A stretch of DNA of 64,000 nt from Helichrysum umbraculigerum (lineage: Eukaryota; Streptophyta; Magnoliopsida; Asterales; Asteraceae): NCBI GenBank assembly GCA_949592205.1, contig CATIUR010000006.1:13223001-13287000 (forward strand), read 5' to 3'. The position numbers and the translations under genes were made by a program. Shown in pieces: positions 55,479 through 64,000 of the stretch. The first letter of the stretch is position 1. Every line of letters starts with the position of its first letter. A model generated the notes under the pieces. The model saw only the letters and a list, made by a program, of their open reading frames with translations, made no database searches and was not told the origin of the DNA.

Positions 55479-56049
55479 CTGAGAATACATGCTAACAGGT
55501 CAACACGAATGTTGGTGAATCTCACAGGTTTGTAATTAGTATCAGTTTTGAACACAAGATTTCATCAGTAGTGCCTGTAGGCGAAAAATCAGTATTTGCA
55601 ATCCAGCAAATGTAAAACCGGTATTTGCAACCCAGCAAATGTAAAACCAGTATTTGCAATCCAGCAAATGTAAGTAAGTAAGTTATACCATTGCCATGAG
55701 GCTCTTAATCGAAGCTTAACCCGTAAGTAATAAGTGGCTCCCGTGACATGCTCGTAACTGAGCAAGCATATGTAACGAATAATAGTCGCCCTTTTATACA
55801 TAACGGTTCGTGGTAGCGCTACTACCCCGGGCGGGGAGGGTCATTTCCCTAATGGATCCATTAACTAGTGTTCGCGCTTAAGTCCATAACTAACGATATA
55901 TGATGGAGATACTTCTGTAAGTAGTAAATAACTCATGCAATTCCGTTTGGTATAGTAAATGTACAGTTCGTACTTGTGTTCAAGAAAATAGTTAAGCAAT
56001 GTATCTCACCCCGTATGTAAAACAGTAAAAGTGGGGCTGTAAGACACAC
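55479..56049 (-). other. Putative LTR intron of solo LTR 55159-57613
   Basis: Donor ACTCAG|GTGTGT (first base 56049, consensus A changed to T), then AGCCCC, TTTTACTGTTTTAC and GGGGTGAGATAC. The distal end has GTGAGATTCAC, the hairpin CAACA-TTCG-TGTTG merging into TTGAC, TTAGC and TATTCTCAG|GTACC (last base 55479). Confidence 0.5.
55575..55675 (-). repeat. ATTTGC/GCAAAT hairpin repeats, three units
   Basis: Three units about 30 bases apart with the stem ATTTGC-AAYCCA-GCAAAT, preceded by GCC-TGTA-GGC. The homologous LTR (19645-19725) has one such unit plus a variant unit ATTTC-AATCTA-GAAAT in which paired bases changed together. Confidence 0.85.
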
Positions 56050-56332
56050 CTGAGTCTTGTAGTAAGCAGTAGCAAATAGCAAGTAGTAAGTAAAGCAAGT
56101 AGGTTCTCCGAACCCGTAATCCTTCAAATGCCTAGACACATAGTATTAGGTAAGTAGATGTCTCGCAAGACGTTTCGTTTAGTTGTACACAACTAGTATG
56201 CCCAATGTTTGTCCGTATGTTTGTAATCGTTTGTTGTTAGAAAAACATGTTTGGCCCGTTGGTGACGGTTGTAATAATAATTTTCAAAGTATTATTATTG
56301 TTTTAGTGAAAATTCTTCAAAATTCTGATTTC

Positions 56333-56702
56333 TGCGACACAATTTGCGACACAAAAGTTTGGTATGCGACACAAGGGTTGTGTCGCATAGTAATGCGACA
56401 CAAGAGCTATACGACACAAGAGTTGTGTCGCATAAGCATTTCAGTGCTAAATCAATAGCGACATAAGGGTTGTGTCGTATAGAAATGCGACACAAGAGCT
56501 TAGCAACACAAGGGTTGTGTCGCATAAGCGTTCGATGCTGATTTAACAGCGACATAATGATTGTGTCGCATGGGATTTGCGACATAAGGTACGACACAAT
56601 GTTGTGTCGCAAAAGGTCTGACATAACGGGGTTCCTACGACACAAAATACGACACAAGAGGTTTTAGGCGACACAACCTGCGACACAAGGCTTGTGTCGC
56701 AA
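56333..56702 (-). repeat. GCGACACAA palindrome array in solo LTR
   Basis: About fifteen alternating GCGACACAA and TTGTGTCGC units, homologous to 22665-22940 but with more units. Confidence 0.85.
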
Positions 56703-58260
56703 AGATGAACACCAGCCCAGAACCCAGCGACTGATGCGTTTTTCCGACCCAAATCACAAATTTAACATATTTTTAGGCTGTAAAATCGTGTTCTAATCCT
56801 TCATTTAGTCATAACTAAGTTGTGTACACAATCTAACATCAAAATATAACACCAAAATGAGTAAATCTAAGGATTTGGAAATTTTCTTACAAATGCAAAT
56901 CGGAGCTAGAGGAGGCCGAAAATGATGATGTTGCCTTTGTTAATCTTGTTCCTAGTTTGATGGTGATTCCGAAAATATGAATTTCGTGGGTTGATTTGTA
57001 AATCCAAAATTTTGGTGTGGATTGAGTTGAGAGAGTTTTAGTTTGTGTGTGTGTTTTGAAATAATGAAAATGAAAGAGAATGGGGAGGTGGTGGTGGTAT
57101 GATGGCTGATTCCAAGGGCAAAGGAGGGAAAACACTTCCCAAAATACAGTATTTACTCCATGTCCTAATTGATTAATCGTTCGTTTTTAGTATTTAACCA
57201 AACAGTTATATTTTTAAAATGTGACTGGGGTATTTTGATAAAAATGCCTTGAAATTAATTATAAAAACATTTGTCGAGATATTTAAATTATTTGATTCGC
57301 GTTTAATACGTTTTTTGCTAAAATACTCATAATGTTGTCGCGCTAATCTAATAGTGTCTGTTCGAATATGTATTTATACAGTAAAATACGTTCCCATTAT
57401 TTTAGGTAAGTTTTGTCACCAACGTCCAAGTAAAATGTATTGGACTCTGTCCGGTTAATCCGTACGATTCATCCAAATCGCGTAAGTACACACATATATA
57501 TAAATCACCTTATATATACAAATAGAGTCTGTAATTAGTCCTATTACATACTAATTACAACTAGTTACAAATAATTAGGCATAATTAATTATCCTAATTA
57601 GGCAGGTGTTACAGTATATGTGCATAATGCATATATAAAAATCAAGGAAATCATGGGGGTAGATTAAGTTGGAGAAAACCGGCTCCCCTATGGCCCACAA
57701 CAAGATCTCAATATTTTGTATTAATTTTTTTGGTATTTAACCCGTGTTCGTTTACCCGATCGTTATATGTTGAAACGTATTTTATTCGTTTAGTTTGTTA
57801 ACGTTATTTCACGTTAATAAATTTCGGAGTATTATTCTAAATACTTTATTTTAAGTTTAAAAAAAATATATTATTTTTGACTAGTTTAGTTGTCGGGTTT
57901 GTTTTACGTATTTTGTCGCATTCGTTACGTTTTCCTAAAACGTATAGACGTTTAATGTTTTATCGCTATGCTTTTATCGTTAGCATAATATATCAAAGTA
58001 AATATCTACTATAAAAATAGTTTTATGATATTTATAAAATTTGTATCACAAACGTACATATTTATTTCTTCGAACTCGCTCTGAATGTTTCGCACGTAAT
58101 TACTAGTAATTACAAATAAAGTAATACCTAACGTATTAAATCGTTGGGCTTTGCTAGACTTATCTCATAAATTTGTTGTGAATTCACTTAAGTAGGGAAT
58201 TAGCCTAATAATGCAAATGTTTAGTCTACGTAATCGCGTTTAAATTTGCGGGGTGTCACA

Positions 58261-58294
58261 TTCTCCCCTTGTTAGAGAAATCTCGTCCCGAGAT
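58261..58294 (-). promoter_or_regulatory. PPT and pre-PPT palindrome of gag-only element 2
   Basis: Minus strand ATCTCGGGACGAGAT (58294-58280), then AACAAGGGGAGAA against the LTR. Relative to the other two Tekay-type copies the third stem pair changed from T-A to C-G, keeping the stem. Confidence 0.85.
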
Positions 58295-58505
58295 TTTAGT
58301 CCATGTCGTTACGTCGGACGTATGTGTTTCCGAAAATATGTGTTGTCACCAATGTGACGTCATAAGTTACCGCATAACTCATAATAGTTTTGGTATACTC
58401 ATTGTATAGTTTATTAAGTCGCACTCAAAAGTGGTTAACGTTTACCAAGCGCTAGGTTCGAAACGACATTCAAATAATATAACGTTAAAGCGTAGTAATA
58501 GTTCA

Positions 58506-59735
58506 CTAGGACGTACCAATGTTGGCGTAGGGATCTGGTTGTGCATCCCTTGCCCTGAGGACATACGCGCGTCCAGGAGCTGCTGGAGCATTGGCGATGC
58601 GGTTGTTGTTGTTCTGATTGTTGTTGGCGTTGTTGAGTTGTGGGCACTGATTCCGTTAGTGTCCTGGTTCACCACACTCGAAACAGCCCGTGTTTTGTCG
58701 CCCAGGGTTGGTTTGAGCGGAAGGGTTGTTTCTACATGTATTGGCTCGGTGTCCCCATTGGCTGCACTTGCCACATATGAAGCATTCGCCCTCATGATGC
58801 CTTTCGGATTTTCCACATTTAGGCCTCTTCCCTAGGTAAGGTTTCGGTTCGGGGTTGGTGATTGCGGCGTATGCTCTGGTGTTTCCCACATTCCTGTTTT
58901 GTTGACCTTGTCGGTCATTACCCTCACTGTTCCATCTCCGCTTGTTGTTTCCAGTATCACCCGCATCAGCGCGGTTGGGTTCACCTATTCCTGACGTAGC
59001 TTTCAAAGTTCCGATTAGGACCGCATCATCGATCAGACTTTGAGCCAGATCCACTGCACTCCTAAAAGTAGTCAGTTTGGAGGACATCACCATGCCTCTG
59101 ATCTGTGGGGCCAAACCCCTGTTGTAACGCTCAATGTGTTTGCTCTCGGGTGTCACCATGTGGGGTACGAGGCGTGCAAGCTCCTGAAACTTTGTAGTGT
59201 ATCCGGTAATGTCAGTACCGATCATCTGGATGTTCCATAGCTCGGTTTCTAGTTTCTGTTGCTCACTCTGAGAGCAAAACTCTTCCATCATCATCCTTTT
59301 CAAGGTTTCCCATGTGATGGAGTAAGTAGTTGTACGCCCAAGAATTTGGATTTGAGCATTCCACCAGGTCAACGCTTCGTCAGCGAGAGTACACGTGGCG
59401 TATTTCACCATGTTGTCAGTAGCGCAGTCGCTGATGTCGAGGACCGATTCCATTTTCTCGATCCAGTGAACTAGGCCGATGGCCCCTTCAGTCCCGATGA
59501 ATGTGTTGGGTTTGCAGGCGAGGAAGGCTTTATATGAACACCCTCGTTGGGTATTTGTTGGTGTTTCACTGTTGACGGGGGTGGCTCCACTGTTATTCAC
59601 CCCTGTGTCGCGAATGGCTTCATATTGAGCGATAGCTTCGGCTACCCGTCGCTCGATAATTTGTTCGGTGGTTTCGACGACAGGAGGTGTAGTCGTGCGT
59701 CGACTGTTTCGGGTCTTTCTTTGTTTAGGCAGCAT
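58506..59735 (-). pseudogene. Gag of gag-only element 2, one nonsense codon in the last zinc knuckle
   Basis: The likely start is the ATG at 59735 (MLPKQRKTRNSRRTTTPPVV), not the upstream in-frame ATG (59921), which would add 62 hydrophobic leader codons. The Retrotrans_gag domain spans about residues 70-200 (FIGTEGAIGLVHWIEKMESV, ALTWWNAQIQ, DITGYTTKFQELARLVPHMV). CGKCSQWGHRANTC is a full knuckle. CFECGEPGH is the start of a second knuckle cut by TAA at 58656-58658. The same frame continues with the last knuckle cysteine and a Q/N-rich tail to TAG at 58506, so a single point change broke an otherwise open 410-codon frame. A truncated 359-residue gag with one complete knuckle could still be made. 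Confidence 0.88.
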
Positions 59736-60183
59736 GATGACGTTCTGCGATGAAGGAAATGCAGAAGTCAATGCCAATAAAAAGGATGTGAAGAATGAAG
59801 CTTCATATATTTTAGTTATTGAATATTCAAGAAGAATTGACAAGATCCCCATCACGTATCTTACGACTATGAAACGCCCATATGTACTTAGTATAATATA
59901 ATCACGTTGGCCAAACATCATTATATGATGCTAAATACATACTTCTTTTCATCAACCGTTTAATACGATCAGGTTCGTATGAGATCAGAGTGAGTATGAA
60001 TGAATCGAACGTAGTAGAGTTCAATACATGGGTCACGCGTGTCGATGTGTCGTAACGATAGTTAGAGGTATGCAAATGTGTGTATGCATGTGCGTTCTAG
60101 CCAAGGCTATAGTCTAGGTCTCTAAGGTCTCTAAGTCACCTAAGAAATCTAGTTCGCTATAACCAATGGCTCTGATACCAATC
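59736..60183 (-). other. PBS and leader of gag-only element 2
   Basis: TTGGTATCAGAGCCA reads on the minus strand at 60181-60167, next to the LTR. The leader is about 430 bases, far shorter than in gag-only element 1, and I see no comparable hairpin array in it. Confidence 0.85.
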
Positions 60184-61541
60184 TGTCGCACCCCCAAATT
60201 CGTTAATCATGTTTATCAGATGTTTTGCGGAAGCATTAGATCGAGTGGGGGCGACAACGTATACAAAGTACATGCATACATATCAGAGCATATGATTACA
60301 ACAAAAACATATATATTAAGATGCCAAGAGTAATAGTTACAAGATTTTACGATTCATCGAATCGTATAAGTGTAAAAGTAGTTAAGTTGTACAAAAGTAG
60401 ATTTCGTAAATATGACTAAATCAGTTTGGTTATATAAAAGAAATCCCATTGTTCAAAAGTTGGCATCCGAAATTCGTCACGGGTCGCCTAGTTCCAGAAG
60501 TGCAGGCGGTCTTACATGCGCAGCTAATTCCCTGAAAAACATAGTAAAAGTCAACAACGGGGTTGAGTGAATTCACAGGTTTTAAGTTTACGTGTAAAGT
60601 TTTGTGACCAAATATGTTTGTAACATTTTGCCAAAACAGTTTAAGTAGAGTTCATCAACGTGAAGTTTCGTTTGGGATGTCGCCCAAAAATATCGTTTGA
60701 AAAGTATTGTCCAAGAAGTAGGACCTATAAATGTTTTGCCCAAGAAGTAGGGACTTTATATGTGTGTTTGCCCAAGTCGTAGGGACTTTCTGTGTATATT
60801 TGCCCAAGTCGTAGGGACTTTCTGTGTATATTTGCCCAAGTCGTAGGGACTTTCTGTGTATGTTTGCCCAAGTCGTAGGGACTTTCTGTGTATGTTTGCC
60901 CAAGTCGTAGGGACTTTCTGTGTATGTTTGCCCAAGTCGTAGGGACTTTCTGTGTGTTTATGAAAATGTTGTTTCATAAAAGTCAGTTTGATAAAAGTCT
61001 TGTAGCATTTCATGAACGGTTTGTAATATGGTATGAAATCTTTCATAAATACGGTTTAAAAGTACTCAAGCTGTAGAGTAAAACATGGATACGTTCGGAG
61101 TCAACAATCTACAAGTATAAAAGCATAAAAGCATTTTTATATAATCATGGTAAGCTATGGCAATAGTAAAACAGTGACTATGTTTTCCACCCCTGTTCAA
61201 AAGTAGCAAAGCAGTAAAAATATGGGTTGTGAACTCACCTGGTGAGCTAAAAGTGTGCGAGTGCTAGCAAAGCCTAAGCCAAAAGTACTCCTAGTCGATA
61301 ATCTCCTAACGCCCTAAACGTATGAGATTATAAGTATAAGTAGTTGGCCATATGCCAAACATGTTATTCGTTCACTCGTTGAAAGATCTTTGTTTGTTTG
61401 TAAATTCGTACGTTTCGTCGGTGATGGTTTTCGTAATAATAATTCGAAATGACATTATTATAAATTTCGTATCAGTGTATACTTTGTAAAAGTATATATG
61501 TTTATTGTTTCCGAGTGTATAGTATATATATAGTTATTTGT

Positions 61542-61602
<61 letters not shown>

Positions 61603-61640
61603 ATTTATATAGTTGTTTGTTCGTCGTATACTTTGTAAAG

Positions 61641-61696
<56 letters not shown>

Positions 61697-63268
61697 TACG
61701 AGTTATATGTCCGAAAGTATGTATTTAAATATGTATCCGAAAGTATATGTTTGTATCCGAAGTTCATTATCCAAATGTATTAGTGTCCGAAAGTGTGTAT
61801 AAGTCCGAAAGTTGGAGTCCAAAAGTGTAAAAATCCGAAGTTTAGAGTCAAAAACACTATTTGTCCGAAAGTCAACAAAAGTAAAAGTTCATAGTGGAAA
61901 TCAGTCAGAATTTGTGATTTTTATTTAAAATAGTAAACTTTATCGATAGGGTCCGAAATTTTTACACGATGTTCCTACATATCTTAAGTACTTCTGTAAT
62001 TTTTTTCATGAATTTTGGAGGTAGTTTGATATTTTATAAAAAATAGAGAAGTGTGCAGTACTGTTTAGTCCGAATTTAAAGTTGTTTCCATGCTTTGGAT
62101 TTTCTGGAAAAATGAGTGTATTTCTAAAGGAAGTGTTCAACACGAAAGTTGTAGATAACGAAAATACGAAGATTTTGGCATTAGTTTCATGCATTTATCT
62201 TACTCGAGCAATTTTATACGATTTTTACCGTGGAGCACAGAATCTGTCCCGAAAACTGTTTTATTACAAGTTTTGTTTTCTTAGTTTTTGGTTATGTTTT
62301 TGCTTAAGATCTTTCATGAAATGAACATATAACATGTTCGGGAGTTAAAAATAACCAAAATTAGTAGAAGGTTGAGGTTCCTTACAAAGCTTTAAGGATG
62401 AAGAATGAAGGAAGGTGATGATGTTGTTATTTGTGTGCTCCTTTTTCCTTGCTACTTGGTGATGATCTAGGGGTGATTTTTATGATGATAATGGTGTTAG
62501 TGTTGTTGGTTTTCTGCTGAGTTTAGAACCGAGAGGGAGTGATCAACAAGACAAAAAGGTTGGGTGATGAATGATTGTTGAGGTATGGGTTTTGTGTATG
62601 TATGTGTGCGTAATGCATATATAAAAATCAAGGAAATCATGGGGGTGGATTTGGTTGGAGAAAACCGGCTCCCCCATGACCCACAACAAGATCTCAATAT
62701 TTTGTATTAATTGTTTTGGTATTTAACCCGTGTTCGTTTACCCGATCGTTATACGTTAAAACGTATTTTATTCGTTTAGTTTGTTAACGTTATTTCACGT
62801 TAATAAATTTCGGAGTATTATTCTAAATACTTTATTTTAAGTTTCAAGAAAATATGTTAGTTTTGACTAGTTTAGTTGTCGGGTTCGTTTTACGTATAAA
62901 CTTAAAATACGCTAACGATAGGAGTATTATTCTAAATACTTTATTATACGTATAAACGTTTAATGTTTTATCGCTATGCTTTTATCGTTAGCATAATATA
63001 TCAAAGTAAATATCTACTATAAAAATAGTTTTATGATATTTATAAAATTTGTATCACCAACGTACATATTTATTTCTTCGGACTCGCTCTGAATGTTTCG
63101 CGCGTAATTACTAGTAATTACAAATAAAGTAATACCTAACGTATTAAATCGTTGGGCTTTGCTAGACTTATCTCATAAATTTGTTGTGAATTCACTTAAG
63201 TATGGAATTAGCCTAATAATGCAAATATTTAGTCTACGTAATCGCGTTTAAATTTGCGGGGTGTCACA
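60184..63268 (-). mobile_element. 5' LTR of gag-only element 2
   Basis: TGTCGCACCCCC to GGGGTGTCACA, 3085 bp, homologous to 52789-58260. It has eight 32-bp hairpin units, longer (TA)n tracts, donor-like 61238 and acceptor-like 60532. A rearranged block near 62895-62965 repeats AGTATTATTCTAAATACTTTATT, absent from the other LTR. Confidence 0.93.
60532..61238 (-). other. Putative LTR intron of gag-only element 2 (5' LTR copy)
   Basis: Same signals as 53136-53808. One base of the post-donor CCCC stem has changed here (AACCCATA instead of AGCCCCTA). In this LTR the cassette would lie upstream of gag in the transcript. Confidence 0.45.
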
Positions 63269-63390
63269 GTGTACCCGGCGGGTAGTCGCGTTTTGGTAAT
63301 TACCCGGCTGGTAAGACTCCATCCGGCGGGTAAGTCGTGTTTGGTTAGTACCCGGCGGGTACTAGTGGTAGCTGGCGGGTAACCTTTGTC
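63269..63390 (+). repeat. ACCCGGCGGGT hairpin repeats
   Basis: At least four units of ACCCG-G-CGGGT or one-base variants, spaced 20-35 bases apart, at the start of the right LTR part. The insertion of gag-only element 2 occurred in the first unit's neighbourhood. Confidence 0.75.
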
Positions 63391-64000
63391 TGTTGTGACT
63401 TTTGGTTTAGTTTAGATACTTGAGTTCCTTGTATTTACCATGGTAATGTTTAAATTGAATTATTGTTGATCAATAAAGTCGTTAATGATTAAAGACATAT
63501 TTAATTGAGTAATTGGTGAATGGACTCACTTGATAACAGGTCAAGTTAAGGAACTTAAATGTGGGTCATTTATGTCGTTTATAGTAATGACAGTTTATGA
63601 TAATGATTTAGAACTGATATCGTATAATGATATATTGGAACTAAGTATGGAAGTTATTAATTTATATAACTTGACTTAGTGAGAACGGATACTTGTAAAC
63701 TGATATGATTGATATTACAACTTGGTTATTGTTGTTAGTTGATACTATACTTTTGAGACAAGTAATATAATTATGAAATGAGTTATATATTATGGGATGA
63801 GTTTCTAACTCATTATTTAATTGTATTCTCAGATATAGAGAAGGCTCAGTAATATTAGACTTCGGAGCTTGCGACTGAGGTAACGGTAAGTGGATCTGTA
63901 ATCCTCAGCGTGATTTAGTTGTAACAGGTTTGGTTACAACGGGTAAACGTAGTTTACTGTTGATAGACTGTTTAGTCTGCCATGATATTATTACTATTGA
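63274..64000 (+). mobile_element. LTR of the second family, right part (continues beyond window)
   Basis: Continuation of 52104-52788 after the insertion. It begins with ACCCGGCGGGT-type hairpins (63273-63390), then AT-rich sequence, an acceptor-like TGTATTCTCAG (63822-63832), a 53-nt exon-like block and donor-like GTAAGT (63886). Its end is outside the window, so solo or full-length status is unknown. Confidence 0.7.
63833..63885 (+). other. Candidate 53-nt exon in LTR
   Basis: Preceded by TTGTATTCTCAG and followed by GTAAGTGG. The body resembles minus-strand 20670-20617 in the related solo LTR, including CTCAGTAATATTAGAC. Confidence 0.4.

Larger units (their letters stand above)
55159..57613 (-). 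mobile_element. Solo Tekay-type LTR in the LTR of gag-only element 2
   Basis: TGTAACACCCCC to CAGGTGTTACA, 2455 bp, TSD GTATA (55154-55158 and 57614-57618). The interrupted LTR continues as in the uninterrupted copy near 62600. Same family as 19236-23851. It includes ATTTGC-AATCCA-GCAAAT hairpin repeats, the GCGACACAA array and donor/acceptor-like sites. Confidence 0.95.
52789..58260 (-). mobile_element. 3' LTR of gag-only element 2 (interrupted)
   Basis: TGTCGCACCCCC to GGGGTGTCACA. Without the solo LTR 55159-57613 and one TSD it is about 3.01 kb. It carries the acceptor-like (53136) and donor-like (53808) sites, 32-bp hairpin repeats, (TA)n tracts and GTCCGAAAGT repeats. Confidence 0.93.
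52789..63268 (-). mobile_element. Gag-only Tekay-type LTR retrotransposon 2 (TR-GAG-like)
   Basis: LTRs 52789-58260 (with a nested solo LTR) and 60184-63268, TSD GTGTA. Internal sequence is only 1.9 kb: Met-type PBS, leader, gag with one nonsense codon, PPT. The architecture is that of 25281-35143 but LTR and gag sequences are clearly diverged, so these are two families of the same type. LTR divergence is visibly larger than in element 1, including repeat-number changes. Confidence 0.92.

Noticed and set aside
58431..58835. 134-codon plus-strand ORF over gag
   Set aside because: Shadow of the minus-strand gag; no domain and no independent support.

Overview
This window is eukaryotic nuclear DNA from a plant, made almost entirely of nested LTR retrotransposons. 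I see no host protein-coding gene, rRNA, tRNA gene or CRISPR array. The evidence is a Ty3/gypsy chromovirus integrase plus chromodomain, Ty1/copia gag/RT/RNase H remnants, a plant LINE ORF1 (DUF4283 plus CCHC knuckle), primer-binding sites complementary to plant initiator-Met and Asp-type tRNAs, and 5-bp target-site duplications (TSDs) around most insertions. The longin-like ORF and the DUF4283 style suggest a composite (Asteraceae), but that is recollection, not a search result.

Layout. (1) 1-3957: 3' end of a Tekay-type chromovirus (integrase, chromodomain, 3' LTR). (2) 3958 to about 9690: a pol-less copia-like element with broken gag, a long accessory ORF, then PPT and 3' LTR. (3) 9690-10674: unassigned sequence. 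(4) 10675-51159: one old Ty1/copia element whose two LTRs are 40 kb apart and flanked by matching CTTAC TSDs. It is split by: an Athila/Tat-type element on the minus strand (13297 to about 35757, missing its 5' part); a second Athila/Tat-type element with both LTRs (40335-49980, TSD TGGAT); and a solo Tekay-type LTR in its RT (36428-38912, TSD TGTAA). The first Athila/Tat element itself holds an ORF1-only LINE (15147-17336, 13-bp TSD), a solo LTR (19236-23851, TSD GTTTT) with another solo LTR inside it (19758-21950, TSD CTCAT), and a very young gag-only Tekay-type element (25281-35143, TSD GATCA). (5) 51160-52103: unassigned sequence and a decayed Athila/Tat LTR fragment. (6) 52104-64000: another LTR, split by a second gag-only element (52789-63268, TSD GTGTA), whose 3' LTR carries a solo LTR (55159-57613, TSD GTATA).

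The most unusual signal is an architecture shared by the diverged Tekay-type LTRs. Each has a near-consensus splice donor (CAG|GTGAGT, mutated to GTGTGT in one copy), a conserved CCCC/GGGG stem-loop after it, a family-specific array of short hairpins, a covarying hairpin that ends on a branch-point-like CTGAC/TTGAC, and a pyrimidine-rich acceptor. I read this as an LTR-embedded intron carrying structured RNA. Stem sequences differ between families while pairing is kept. Upstream of the donor most families carry a second array (GCGACAC palindromes, GTGACGC/GTGTCGC palindromes, or GTCCGAAAGT repeats). The Athila/Tat-type and copia-like LTRs also carry palindromes just upstream of their TATA boxes.

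How the parts could work together: the gag-only elements keep LTRs, PBS, gag and PPT but no pol, so they would need enzymes in trans, plausibly from autonomous Tekay relatives such as the one at the left edge. All splice, structure and trans-mobilisation statements are inferences from reading the sequence.
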